DNA from: Porticoccus sp905181945
GTDB taxonomy: Bacteria > Pseudomonadota > Gammaproteobacteria > Pseudomonadales > Porticoccaceae
Length of the DNA stretch: 64,000 bases
Assembly (NCBI RefSeq): GCF_047729555.1
Contig: NZ_CP159825.1
Coordinates: forward strand, 744,001-808,000
Direction: 5' to 3'
The translations under genes were made by a program, and so were the position numbers. A model generated the notes under the pieces. It saw nothing but the letters and a program-made list of their open reading frames with translations. It searched no databases and had not been told where the DNA came from. Shown here piece by piece: positions 55,175 to 64,000 of this stretch; the stretch's first letter is position 1, and the number at the start of each line of letters is the position of its first letter.

Positions 55175-57133
55175 TCAATCAGATTTTCCATCAAATAACA
55201 ATTGATTGAGTCTTTTTACAAATAAAGACGGATTATCTAATTGTTGCCCAGCAGAAAGTATTGCCTGATCATAAAGAAGCTCGGTTAATTCACCAAATCT
55301 TTCATCGTTGCTGGTTTCACCAAGAAGTACGACCAAGGAATGAGTAAGGTTTATTTCAAGGCCAGGTAAATCCTCTGGAACTTCCTGTCCGGCTGCAGAC
55401 ATCATTTTTCGCATCTGAGGGCTTAATGAATGCTCTGCATAAACCAAGCATGCTGGAGAACCAGTCAATCGACGTGTTTCACGTACACTATCGACTCGGC
55501 CAGCTAGGTTAGCTTTAATTTTTTCTATGATTTCTGAAGATTCTACCTCATTTTTTTCATCTATTTTCTCGGGACCGCCAAAAATAGACTCATCTAGATC
55601 GCCCTTTGTAACATCCTGCAAAGTCTTTCCATCAAACTGAAAAAGATGGGACAGAGTCCACTCATCTAGCCTATCAGTCAGAAGTAAAACCTCGATATCC
55701 TTTTGTTGAAAAACTTCAAGATAGGTACTGTTGCGAGCAGCATTTAGGTTTTCTGCAACAAGATAGTAAATCTTATCCTGCCCTTCTTTCATTCGAGCTA
55801 TATAATCAGCAAAATTTGCTGTTTGCTCTGATCCTTCTGTTTTGGTGGTAGAGTACTTAAATAGACTCGCAATACGCTCGCGATTAACAAAATCTTCAGC
55901 GGGGCCTTCTTTGAGAACACTACCAAAAATATGCCAGAAGCTCATATATTGATCAAGGGATTCTTTCGACATTTTTTCCAGCATATCCAGCACTCTTTTT
56001 GTTAAAGCGCTACGCATGCTGTCAACATCTGAATTGCCCTGTAGTATTTCACGAGAAATATTCAAAGGAAGATCACTAGAGTCCAAAATTCCCTTAACAA
56101 ATCGAAGATATCTTGGAAGGAATTGCGAAGCATCATCCATTATAAAGGTGCGCTGGATATACAACTTCAAGCCTCTGGATGCCTCATAATTGTGGAGATC
56201 AAAAGGCGCGCTGGAGGGAATAAAAAGTATGCTAGTGTAATCCAACTTACCTTCAACTCGATTGTGACTCCAAGACAAGGGATCAAGAAGATCATGGGAC
56301 AGGTACTTATAAAATTCCTGATACTCTTCGTCCTTGATGTCACTTTTTTGTCGAGTCCAAAGAGCTGTGGCTGCGTTAACTGTCTGAAACTCTTCATCCT
56401 CATTTTTCTTGGATTTCTTGGTTTTCTTGGTTTTTGTGGTTTTTTTCGCTTTCTCCCCCTCTTTGGATTCTTCGGTTTCATCTAACGGGATAGGTGAAGG
56501 TTTTTTTACCTCAATAGGCACTGAAATATGATCTGAGTATTTCTTAATCGTACTGCGTACTCTTAAATCTGCAGAAAATTCCAGCTCATCCTCTTTTAAA
56601 TATAAGGTGATAGATGTTCCTCTATCTGATTTTTTAATATCTTCTATTGTGTACTCAGCATCGCCATCACAAACCCAACGAACAGCCTTGCCTGCTTGCA
56701 ATCCAGCCCTTCTAGTTTCAACAACAACCTTATCCGCGACAATAAATGCAGAGTAAAATCCAACCCCAAATTGGCCTATTAGTTGCGAATCTTTTTTCTC
56801 GTCGCCGCTCAAGTTACTTAAAAACTGGGCCGTTCCTGATTTTGCAATTGTCCCAAGGTGGTCAATAACCTCCTCGCGTGACATGCCTATGCCATTATCT
56901 TGAATAGTAATGGTGCCTGCTTCAGAGTCAGCACTGATGCGAACCCTCAGGTCTGGAGAGTCTTCGTAAAGCGAGGAGTCAGTAAGGGCCTCAAAACGAA
57001 GCTTATCAACCGCATCAGATGCGTTAGAAATTAACTCTCTCAAGAATATCTCTTTATTGCTGTAAAGAGAGTGGATCATTAAATGTAGAAGCTGCTTTGC
57101 TTCTGTCTGAAAACCGCGAGTTTCAACAGCCAT
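55175..57133 (-). CDS. htpG: Chaperone HtpG (Hsp90) with a lysine-rich linker
   Basis: Cytosolic Hsp90 (652 aa; E. coli is 624). The ATPase domain has LRELISNASDAVDKLR, DNGIGMSREEV, GTIAKSGT and GQFGVGFYSAF. Between the N and middle domains (residues 211-250) is a charged linker rich in lysine and threonine (225-243), longer and more basic than usual for bacterial HtpG. The client-binding RGVVDSSDLPLN-equivalent reads KGILDSSDLPLNISRE. A CCCCATTTT-type -10 upstream suggests heat-shock sigma control. Confidence 0.96.
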   Translation of the reverse strand: MAVETRGFQTEAKQLLHLMIHSLYSNKEIFLRELISNASDAVDKLRFEALTDSSLYEDSPDLRVRISADSEAGTITIQDNGIGMSREEVIDHLGTIAKSGTAQFLSNLSGDEKKDSQLIGQFGVGFYSAFIVADKVVVETRRAGLQAGKAVRWVCDGDAEYTIEDIKKSDRGTSITLYLKEDELEFSADLRVRSTIKKYSDHISVPIEVKKPSPIPLDETEESKEGEKAKKTTKTKKTKKSKKNEDEEFQTVNAATALWTRQKSDIKDEEYQEFYKYLSHDLLDPLSWSHNRVEGKLDYTSILFIPSSAPFDLHNYEASRGLKLYIQRTFIMDDASQFLPRYLRFVKGILDSSDLPLNISREILQGNSDVDSMRSALTKRVLDMLEKMSKESLDQYMSFWHIFGSVLKEGPAEDFVNRERIASLFKYSTTKTEGSEQTANFADYIARMKEGQDKIYYLVAENLNAARNSTYLEVFQQKDIEVLLLTDRLDEWTLSHLFQFDGKTLQDVTKGDLDESIFGGPEKIDEKNEVESSEIIEKIKANLAGRVDSVRETRRLTGSPACLVYAEHSLSPQMRKMMSAAGQEVPEDLPGLEINLTHSLVVLLGETSNDERFGELTELLYDQAILSAGQQLDNPSLFVKRLNQLLFDGKSD

Positions 57134-57202
57134 AGTTATAAAAATTCCCTATTAATTAATTTCTAGTATTTTTAACGGAACATCTAAGTACACATAATTT
57201 AT

Positions 57203-57231
57203 AAAATGGGGGCAATAGAAGAAAAAACAAC
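57203..57231 (-). promoter_or_regulatory. Candidate heat-shock (sigma-32) promoter of htpG
   Basis: On the minus strand, CCCCCATTTT (57212-57203) matches the sigma-32 -10 (CCCCATNT), about 70 bp before the start. Twelve bases upstream is GTTGTTT, a weak match to the -35 CTTGAAA. Known control of htpG by RpoH in E. coli makes this plausible. Confidence 0.42.
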
Positions 57232-57274
57232 CTTAAGTTAAAAAAATTCATAAAACTATTAGATGATAGGCAAT

Positions 57275-57301
57275 AAAAAACGGCTCGTTAAAGCCGCTTT
57301 T
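57275..57301 (-). terminator. Intrinsic terminator of the suc operon
   Basis: CGGCT (57281-57285) pairs with AGCCG (57292-57296), flanked by A/T tracts that extend the stem; on the minus strand six T follow. It lies 20 bp after the sucD stop and separates suc from htpG. Confidence 0.9.
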
Positions 57302-57316
57302 TATACTTTTCGGTAC

Positions 57317-58189
57317 TTACCAACCGGTGATGCCCTGTAATCCTTTTCCTATATCAGCGAGACTGCGTACGGTTCTTACTCCAGCATCTTCTAGCGCTGC
57401 AAATTTTTCATCAGCAGTGCCTTTGCCTCCAGAGATAATGGCGCCCGCATGCCCCATACGCTTACCTGCAGGAGCCGTTACCCCGGCAATGTAAGAAACT
57501 ACAGGCTTAGAGACGTGCTCCTTGATATAAGCTGCGGCCTCCTCTTCAGCAGTCCCGCCAATTTCACCGATCATTACTATAGCTTCAGTGGATGGATCTT
57601 CTTCGAATAATGAGAGTATATCGATAAAATTAGACCCAGGTATTGGGTCGCCACCAATACCCACACATGTAGATTGACCAAAACCGTAATCAGTGGTCTG
57701 CTTAACCGCCTCATAAGTAAGGGTGCCAGATCGCGAAACAATGCCAACCTTGCCAGGAAGATGGATGCTTCCAGGCATGATACCTATCTTGCATTCTCCG
57801 GGAGTGATTACACCTGGGCAATTTGGGCCAATTAATTTAACGCCCATTTCGTCGCACCTAACTTTGCAAGCCAGCATGTCTAATGTCGGAATGCCTTCGG
57901 TAATGCAGACAATAAGCTTAATGCCGGCATTTGCCGCCTCCATTATAGAGTCTTTGCAAAAAGGTGCCGGAACATAAATAACTGAAGCCTCGGCTCCAGT
58001 TTTATAGGTAGCCTCTACAACGGTGTTAAAGACAGGTAGACCCAAATGAGCTGTGCCACCTTTTCCTGGGGTTACACCCCCTACCATCTTAGTACCGTAT
58101 TCGATTGCTTGGCTTGAATGAAAGGTACCTTGGCCACCAGTAAATCCCTGACAGATAACCTTAGTTTGCTTATTTATCAAGATAGCCAT
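57317..58189 (-). CDS. sucD: Succinyl-CoA synthetase alpha subunit
   Basis: TCA enzyme subunit (290 aa) carrying the CoA site and the phosphorylated histidine H247 in GKRMGHAGAIISGG. GFTGGQGTFHSSQAIEYGT and GPNCPGVITPGECKIGIMPG are standard. It overlaps sucC by one base and ends the suc operon, followed by a terminator. Confidence 0.98.
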   Translation of the reverse strand: MAILINKQTKVICQGFTGGQGTFHSSQAIEYGTKMVGGVTPGKGGTAHLGLPVFNTVVEATYKTGAEASVIYVPAPFCKDSIMEAANAGIKLIVCITEGIPTLDMLACKVRCDEMGVKLIGPNCPGVITPGECKIGIMPGSIHLPGKVGIVSRSGTLTYEAVKQTTDYGFGQSTCVGIGGDPIPGSNFIDILSLFEEDPSTEAIVMIGEIGGTAEEEAAAYIKEHVSKPVVSYIAGVTAPAGKRMGHAGAIISGGKGTADEKFAALEDAGVRTVRSLADIGKGLQGITGW

Positions 58190-59358
58190 TACTTGTCTCC
58201 CCTTGCCGCTTTAACTACTTTCTGGGCAGCGTCCGTCAGGCTAGTTGACGCAATAATATTTAGTCCACTTTCTGCCAATATTTTAGAGCCTAGCTTTGCG
58301 TTGTTTCCCTCTAGTCTCACAATAACTGGAACTTTTACACCCACCTCCTCTACAGCACCTATGACACCCTCAGCGATCAAATCACAACGAACTATTCCAC
58401 CAAAAATATTGATAAAAACTGCTTTTACATTTTTATCAGAGAGAATTATCTTGAAGGCTTCAATTACCCGCTCTTTCGTTGCGCCACCGCCAACATCTAA
58501 AAAATTTGCTGGCTCGCCACCATTAAGCTTTACGATATCCATCGTAGCCATAGCCAGCCCTGCGCCGTTAACCATACAGCCAATGCTTCCATCTAAAGCA
58601 ACATAATTAAGCTCCCATTGTGTAGCCTGCGCTTCACGAGGATCATCTTGCGAGGGGTCGTGCATGGCGCGCAATCTTGGTTGACGGTACATGGCGTTAC
58701 CATCGATGTTTATTTTACCATCCAGGCAATGCAAGTTACCTTCAGAGTTAATAATCAACGGATTGATCTCCAGCAACGCCAAATCACAGTCCTGAAATAA
58801 TTGGGCTAGACCCAAAAACAACTTAGTAAACTGTTTTATTTGAGTGGGATTTAAGCCTAATTTAAATGCAAGCTCTCTAGCCTGATAGGGCTGAGCACCA
58901 ATCAGGGGATCAATGGTCGCCTTGAGAATTTTTTCTGGAGTTTCCTCTGCCACTTTTTCTATTTCAACGCCGCCTTCAGTTGACGCCATGAAAACAATAC
59001 GGCGAGTGGAGCGATCAATAACTGCGCCTAAGTATAGTTCTTGGTCAATATCACTACATTCCTCCACCAAGATCCGGCTAACTGGCTGACCACTAGTATC
59101 CGTTTGGTAGGTCACTAAACGATTGCCTAGCCATTTGCGCGAGAAATCTTCAATTTCAGCCTTGGAGGTTACTAGCTTTACACCGCCGGCTTTACCTCTT
59201 CCCCCTGCATGAACTTGCGCCTTAACCACCCAGCGATCTCCCCCCAAAATATCAGCAGCCGATATGGCCTCAGATGCTGTTTCAGCGGCTATACCCTTAG
59301 AAACTGGGAGCCCATATTCAGCAAAAAGTTGTTTTGCCTGATACTCGTGTAGATTCAT
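58189..59358 (-). CDS. sucC: Succinyl-CoA synthetase beta subunit (ADP-forming)
   Basis: ATP-grasp subunit (389 aa). It begins MNLHEYQAKQLFAEYGLPVSKG, has KAQVHAGGRGKAGGVKL in the ATP-binding part, LLEINPLI, and GIVRCDLIAEGVI near the end. Its layout is normal, and it precedes sucD in the same operon, about 70 bp after lpd. Confidence 0.98.
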   Translation of the reverse strand: MNLHEYQAKQLFAEYGLPVSKGIAAETASEAISAADILGGDRWVVKAQVHAGGRGKAGGVKLVTSKAEIEDFSRKWLGNRLVTYQTDTSGQPVSRILVEECSDIDQELYLGAVIDRSTRRIVFMASTEGGVEIEKVAEETPEKILKATIDPLIGAQPYQARELAFKLGLNPTQIKQFTKLFLGLAQLFQDCDLALLEINPLIINSEGNLHCLDGKINIDGNAMYRQPRLRAMHDPSQDDPREAQATQWELNYVALDGSIGCMVNGAGLAMATMDIVKLNGGEPANFLDVGGGATKERVIEAFKIILSDKNVKAVFINIFGGIVRCDLIAEGVIGAVEEVGVKVPVIVRLEGNNAKLGSKILAESGLNIIASTSLTDAAQKVVKAARGDK

Positions 59359-59428
59359 ATTTTTTCCTATCGTAGAAAAATAAGGGCTCTAAATGAAAAT
59401 ATACACCTAGAGTTCGAAAAAAGAATGT

Positions 59429-60871
59429 TTAACCACGTTTTTTGCGATTCGGCATATGTATAGCATGACCATTCACAGCTAGTGCTGCTTCATGAACAGT
59501 TTCAGATAAGGTGGGGTGAGAAAAGACTGTCATAGCGATATCTTCGGCATTAGAGCCAAATTCCATAGCAATGGCAATCTGCTGTACAAGATCGGCGGCG
59601 CTAGGACCCACAATATGACAACCCAAAATTCTATCAGTCTTGGCATCAGCAATTATCTTTACCATGCCATCTGTATCATTTGCTGCCATAGCGCGGCCGC
59701 TTGCAGCAAATGGGAAAACTCCAACATTATAAGACTCACCGGCTTGCTTTAGCTGCTCTTCTGTCTTTCCAACAGCAGCAACCTCAGGATGAGTGTAAAT
59801 AACATTAGGTATAATATCGTAATTTATTTGTGTTTTCTGGCCCGCAATGCGCTCAGCAACCATGACACCCTCTTCTGAACCCTTATGGGCCAACATGGGT
59901 CCCCTTACAACATCACCAACAGCCCAAACTCCTGATGCAGTAGTCTCGCACTGCTCGTTAACAAATATACGACCTCTTTCATCAAGATTAACTCCGCTAT
60001 CGGGCGACAATAAACCTTCCGTATAAGGCGTTCGGCCTACGCAGACAATCAGCTTATCGAATACCTCTTTAGTTTCTTTGCCTGCACTATCCTTATAGGT
60101 AACAATTACCTCTTTTCCTTTGACTTTTGTACCCGTAACACGCGATCCAAGACGAATATCCATGCCTTGTTTAGTGAAAATCTTCCTTGTTTCTTTGGCA
60201 ATTTGCTGGTCAATAATAGAAAGGAAATCATCCATAGCTTCAATCAATACAACCTTACTACCTATTCTGTTCCATACACTTCCAAGCTCCAGACCAATCA
60301 CACCTGCGCCGATAACCCCCAATCTATTTGGGGTCTCCGTGATTTCCAGGGCCCCACTAGAGTCGACTATAGTAGCTCCGTTAACTCTTGCTACCGGAAT
60401 ATCAATCGGCTTAGAGCCTGTGGCAATAATAATATTATCCGCCGTAAGAATTTGTGTTTTGCCGTCATGGGTTACGCACTCAATTTGTCGCCCCGAAAGA
60501 AGCTTAGCGTTGCCAAACAAAGACACAACGCCATTACTCTTGAATAGCCCCGCAATACCGTCCGTAAGTTGATTGATGATTTTATTTTTTCTATCGACCA
60601 TAGCTGTCAAATCAATGGATACATCGCCGACACTAATGCCATGCACACCAAGCTGATTTTTGGCCTCATAATACTTGTAAGAACTATCAAGAAGAGATTT
60701 TGAGGGAATACATCCTACGTTAAGGCAAGTTCCTCCATTAACCCCTTCGCCTTCTGCATTTCTCCATTTTTCTATGCAGATAGTCTTCAACCCCAACTGC
60801 GCCGCTCTTATGGCTGCAACGTAACCTGCAGGACCTGCCCCTATAACAATAACATCATAACTGTTGGACAT
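59429..60871 (-). CDS. lpd: Dihydrolipoamide dehydrogenase (E3)
   Basis: FAD enzyme (480 aa) that reoxidises lipoamide in 2-oxoacid dehydrogenases. The redox pair C49 and C54 is in GGTCLNVGCIPSK. It has VIGAGVIGLELGSVW, AVGDVVRGPMLAHKGSEEG and HPTLSETVHEA near the end. The position between sucB and sucC suggests it mainly serves 2-oxoglutarate dehydrogenase; other complexes may share it. Confidence 0.97.
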   Translation of the reverse strand: MSNSYDVIVIGAGPAGYVAAIRAAQLGLKTICIEKWRNAEGEGVNGGTCLNVGCIPSKSLLDSSYKYYEAKNQLGVHGISVGDVSIDLTAMVDRKNKIINQLTDGIAGLFKSNGVVSLFGNAKLLSGRQIECVTHDGKTQILTADNIIIATGSKPIDIPVARVNGATIVDSSGALEITETPNRLGVIGAGVIGLELGSVWNRIGSKVVLIEAMDDFLSIIDQQIAKETRKIFTKQGMDIRLGSRVTGTKVKGKEVIVTYKDSAGKETKEVFDKLIVCVGRTPYTEGLLSPDSGVNLDERGRIFVNEQCETTASGVWAVGDVVRGPMLAHKGSEEGVMVAERIAGQKTQINYDIIPNVIYTHPEVAAVGKTEEQLKQAGESYNVGVFPFAASGRAMAANDTDGMVKIIADAKTDRILGCHIVGPSAADLVQQIAIAMEFGSNAEDIAMTVFSHPTLSETVHEAALAVNGHAIHMPNRKKRG

Positions 60872-60902
60872 AATATTCTCTTAAATTTCAATATTTTATA
60901 TC

Positions 60903-62093
60903 TTATATTTCAAGTAAAATCTTAGCTGGATTTTCTATCATTTCCTTAATAGCAACCAAGAAACTTACTGCCTCGCGGCCATCTATTATACGGTGATCGT
61001 AAGATAGAGCGAGATTCATCATAGGGCGAATAACAACCGATCCATTTTCGGCAACTGGTCTCTCTTTGATAGAATGCATCCCTAAGATAGCTGCTTGCGG
61101 TGGATTTAATATGGGGGTCGATAGCAAAGATCCGAACACTCCGCCATTAGTTATTGTGAAAGTTCCGCCCGTCATTTCTTCCATAGTTAATTTTCCGTCG
61201 CGGGCTTTTGCACCAAGTTCCGCAATGGTTCGCTCGACATCTGCAATACTCATGTTCTCTGCATTACGCAACACTGGGACCACTAAACCTTTTTCGGTAG
61301 AAACAGCAACACCTATATCTTGATATCCATGGTAAATAACATCACTACCATCAATAGATGCATTGACTGAAGGAAAGCGTTTTAGAGCCTCTGTTGCTGC
61401 ACGGACAAAAAATCCCATAAAACCAAGACGTGCACCTGGGTGGATCTTTGAAAATTCATCTTTGAATTCTGAGCGAAGATCCATAATTTTATGCATATCA
61501 ACTTCATTAAAGGTGGTCAGCATTGCTGTTGTTTGCGTTACTTGCAGTAACCTGTCTGCTATTCGAGCTCTCATGCGTGTCATTGGCACACGTTTTTCTA
61601 TCCTATCCCCTACGGGAATAGAGATAGAGGAACTAGCAGTTGTGCGAGAATCAGCCTGAACCTCAGGGATGCCACTACCACCAACATGGGCTACGTCTTC
61701 CTTGGTGATTCTGCCATCTTTACCGCTACCTGTAACAGCCTGCAAATCAACATTTTGCTCGCTCGCAAGCTTTCTTGCTGATGGGCTTGCCGTTTTCTCT
61801 TGACCGTTATTTTCAACAGGCTCTTCTTTAACTTCTACCACTGAAGCAGCTGCTGCGCCTTCGTTAATTAGGGCTATAACCTCGTTACTTAGGACTATTG
61901 CTCCTTCTTCTTTTAAAGTTTTTGCTAAAATTCCATCAGTAGGAGCCACAACTTCCAAAACAACCTTATCTGTCTCTATATCGACCAATAAGTCATCCCT
62001 GAAAACAGTTTCTCCGGGCTGCTTATGCCAAGTAGCAATACTTCCTTCCTGTACAGATTCGGGAAATGTGGGTGCTTTTATTTCAATACTCAT
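60903..62093 (-). CDS. sucB: Dihydrolipoyl succinyltransferase (E2) of 2-oxoglutarate dehydrogenase
   Basis: 396-aa E2. The lipoyl domain carries K43 in VDIETDKVVLEV. A linker follows, then the peripheral subunit-binding domain (SPSARKLASEQNVDL, about 103-137) and the catalytic domain with SYDHRIIDGREAV (H367, D371). GxxxxxT-type residues favour succinyl over acetyl transfer, as does operon context with sucA. Starts 55 bp after sucA ends. Confidence 0.97.
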   Translation of the reverse strand: MSIEIKAPTFPESVQEGSIATWHKQPGETVFRDDLLVDIETDKVVLEVVAPTDGILAKTLKEEGAIVLSNEVIALINEGAAAASVVEVKEEPVENNGQEKTASPSARKLASEQNVDLQAVTGSGKDGRITKEDVAHVGGSGIPEVQADSRTTASSSISIPVGDRIEKRVPMTRMRARIADRLLQVTQTTAMLTTFNEVDMHKIMDLRSEFKDEFSKIHPGARLGFMGFFVRAATEALKRFPSVNASIDGSDVIYHGYQDIGVAVSTEKGLVVPVLRNAENMSIADVERTIAELGAKARDGKLTMEEMTGGTFTITNGGVFGSLLSTPILNPPQAAILGMHSIKERPVAENGSVVIRPMMNLALSYDHRIIDGREAVSFLVAIKEMIENPAKILLEI

Positions 62094-62148
62094 GTTCTTC
62101 AGTTCCTTGATCTAAAATAGCGCTATAACTTCAACCAATAATCAATAA

Positions 62149-64000
62149 TCAATAATTCAAAGCTTCGTTGATAAACCTTTCTTGCTCTTCTAGATGAAGA
62201 GACATATATCCGCATGCTGGGGCAGCAGAGGCCTTGCGCCCGACATAACTCAGAGTCAAGTTTTCATCAAATCTGTTAATAATACTACGCATATGATGCT
62301 GGCTACTATACCACGCACCTTGGTTTATTGGCTCTTCTTGACACCAAATGACATCCTTTAGGTTGGTGTATTCCTGTAATGCCTCTGACAACTCACTGTC
62401 CGGAAAAGGATACAGCTGCTCAATACGAACCAGAGCGACATCATCGATATTTTTCTCTTGCCTTGCCTCATACAGATGATAATAAACCTTACCAGAGCAA
62501 AGAATTAAACGATTAGTCTTGGCCTTATCCGCCTCTCTGTCCTGAATAAGATTAAAGAATTGACCGTTAGCCAAATCTTCCATTGAGGAGGTTGCTAACT
62601 TATGACGCAGTATCCATTTTGGGCTCAGCACCACAAGCGGCCGGCGCATCGGCCTAATGGCTTGTCGGCGAATCATGTGATACACCTGGGCTGGGGTAGT
62701 TGGTACACACACTTGAATATTATGCTCGGCACACAACTGAAGAAATCTCTCCAGGCGTGCCGAAGAGTGTTCAGGACCTTGGCCTTCATAGCCGTGAGGT
62801 AGCAACATTGTCAAGCCACACATGCGCCCCCATTTGTGTTCTCCGCTAGTAATAAACTGATCTATAACTACCTGAGCACCATTAGCAAAGTCACCGAACT
62901 GGGCTTCCCATATAACCAACCCTTTTGGAGAAGTAGAGGCGTAACCATACTCAAAACCTAATACCGCTTCCTCAGACAAAAAAGAATCGTAAATTTCAAA
63001 ATCTGAAGGTTTTTTAGGTACATTTTTGAGAGGGATAAAACTTTGTCCATCTTTCTGGTTGTGGATGACAGCATGGCGGTGAGAGAAAGTACCTCGACCA
63101 ATATCCTGCCCTGTCATCCTTATAGGGTAACCCTCTTCAAGCAATGTTGCATAGGCAAGCAATTCAGCCATACCCCAGTTAAGAGCCAATGCTCCACGCG
63201 CCATTTTTCGTCGATCTTCATAGATTTTTTCAACTTGGCGCTGCATCACGACACCGTCTTCGACCTTCGTGATTTTTTTAGCAAGAGCCTGCAGTTGTGT
63301 CATAGAAAATGTGGTATCTACCGCCACATCCCAGCCTTGATTCAAGTAAGGAGTCCAATCAACAAAAGGTGCAATGTCTGGCTCAGAAACTAAGCTGTTG
63401 GTAACGTTCTCACCGCGATCTAGCGTACCTCTATACTCTTTTAGCATGGTCTCAGCGTCTTTCTGAGTAACCACACCCTCCTCAACTAATTGGCTTGCAT
63501 AGAGTGCACGTGTTGTCTTTATATTTTTAATAACTTTATACATCAAAGGCTGCGTGGAAGACGGCTCATCAGTTTCATTGTGGCCACGCCGTCGATAGCA
63601 GATCAAATCAATCACGATATCTTTTTTGAATTGCTGTCGGTAGTCCATTGCAAGAAAAGTAACGAACATCACCGCATCCGGATCATCAGCATTGACATGA
63701 ATAATGGGAGCCTGAACCATTTTTGCTATGTCAGTGCAATACTCGGTTGATCTGGCATCCTCCTTGATGCTGGTTGTGAAACCAACCTGATTATTAATGA
63801 CTACGTGAACTGTGCCACCAGTTTTGTAGCCTCTTAACTGTGACATCTGAAATGTTTCCATAACGACACCTTGTCCTGCAAAGGCAGCGTCACCATGAAT
63901 TACTATTGGAAGAACTTCATTACCCTCGATGTCTTCGCGGCGATCCTGTCGAGCTCTGGCGGAGCCCTCAGCTACTGGTGCTGCAATTTCCAAATGAGAA
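62149..64000 (-). CDS. sucA: 2-oxoglutarate dehydrogenase E1, C-terminal part (cut by window end)
   Basis: Thiamine-diphosphate E1 subunit. About 617 codons of a protein usually near 930-940 aa are present; the frame is still open at 64000 within the conserved SHLEIAAPVAEG region, so the N-terminus is outside. Seen are LPIVIHGDAAFAGQGVVMETFQMSQL, NNQVGFTTS, RRGHNETDEPSSTQPLMYK, RMTGQDIGRGTFSHRHAV and LLPHGYEGQGPEHSSARLERFL. It heads sucA-sucB-lpd-sucC-sucD on the minus strand. The ATG-like position near the edge is not the real start. Confidence 0.97.
   Translation of the reverse strand, partial: SHLEIAAPVAEGSARARQDRREDIEGNEVLPIVIHGDAAFAGQGVVMETFQMSQLRGYKTGGTVHVVINNQVGFTTSIKEDARSTEYCTDIAKMVQAPIIHVNADDPDAVMFVTFLAMDYRQQFKKDIVIDLICYRRRGHNETDEPSSTQPLMYKVIKNIKTTRALYASQLVEEGVVTQKDAETMLKEYRGTLDRGENVTNSLVSEPDIAPFVDWTPYLNQGWDVAVDTTFSMTQLQALAKKITKVEDGVVMQRQVEKIYEDRRKMARGALALNWGMAELLAYATLLEEGYPIRMTGQDIGRGTFSHRHAVIHNQKDGQSFIPLKNVPKKPSDFEIYDSFLSEEAVLGFEYGYASTSPKGLVIWEAQFGDFANGAQVVIDQFITSGEHKWGRMCGLTMLLPHGYEGQGPEHSSARLERFLQLCAEHNIQVCVPTTPAQVYHMIRRQAIRPMRRPLVVLSPKWILRHKLATSSMEDLANGQFFNLIQDREADKAKTNRLILCSGKVYYHLYEARQEKNIDDVALVRIEQLYPFPDSELSEALQEYTNLKDVIWCQEEPINQGAWYSSQHHMRSIINRFDENLTLSYVGRKASAAPACGYMSLHLEEQERFINEALNY

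Noticed and set aside
1..64000. CRISPR arrays, insertion sequences, prophage or toxin-antitoxin loci
   Set aside because: No regularly spaced repeats, transposase-like or phage-like frames were found; the window is dense housekeeping DNA.

Overview
The window is a compact, roughly 40% GC stretch of a marine planktonic gammaproteobacterial chromosome. The gene order ftsK-lolA-crcB-serS-cysG, trxB-aat-bpt-infA-clpA-clpS and rluE-mnmA-hflD-purB-roxA follows Pseudomonas and E. coli type chromosomes (recalled, not searched). A light-driven proton pump locus and short AT-rich spacers fit a streamlined ocean bacterioplankter. I cannot place it to genus. I see no tRNA, rRNA, insertion sequence, phage gene or CRISPR array.

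Layout: 1-1507 holds a truncated bioA and an unusual pyrE. 1885-8869 is a phototrophy island: two tandem rhodopsin genes of different families, a strong terminator, then a translationally coupled retinal pathway crtE-crtI-crtB-crtY-blh. 9147-27631 is mostly housekeeping: gor, cysG, serS, crcB, lolA and ftsK on the minus strand; trxB, aat, bpt and infA on plus; clpA and clpS on minus; rluE, mnmA, hflD, purB and roxA on plus. 27694-32782 encodes the glyoxylate shunt (glcB, a LysR regulator, aceA). 32862-37821 holds rraA, pabB, thrH and a sulfur group (cysH, a small CxxC protein, a TauE/SafE permease). 37832-45343 holds a 5'-nucleotidase, an isolated yajC, bcp, mdh, folK, a FolM-like reductase, prc and xthA. 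45340-49625 is an electron-transfer-flavoprotein module with a TetR regulator. 49722-57133 holds a small membrane protein, an MFS permease, aroC, folE, a broken sixA, a DUF4389-like protein, gpsA and htpG. 57317-64000 is the 2-oxoglutarate dehydrogenase/succinyl-CoA synthetase cluster, with sucA cut by the window end.

How it fits together: GGPP made by CrtE is converted by CrtB, CrtI and CrtY to beta-carotene and cleaved by Blh to retinal, which would charge both opsins. The first opsin has the blue-tuning glutamine and the second, xanthorhodopsin-like, has the green-tuning leucine. Both keep the D-T-E proton-pump triad, and both have a bulky residue where antenna-binding xanthorhodopsins have glycine. 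The glyoxylate shunt, ETF/ETF-QO and TCA genes indicate a heterotroph using acetate or fatty acids, supplemented by light.

The observations most worth following up are the two-clade tandem opsins with their terminator-separated retinal operon, a nonsense-interrupted and active-site-eroded sixA, an alphaproteobacterial-type pyrE, and two long perfect palindromes in front of the ETF genes and the TauE-like permease.
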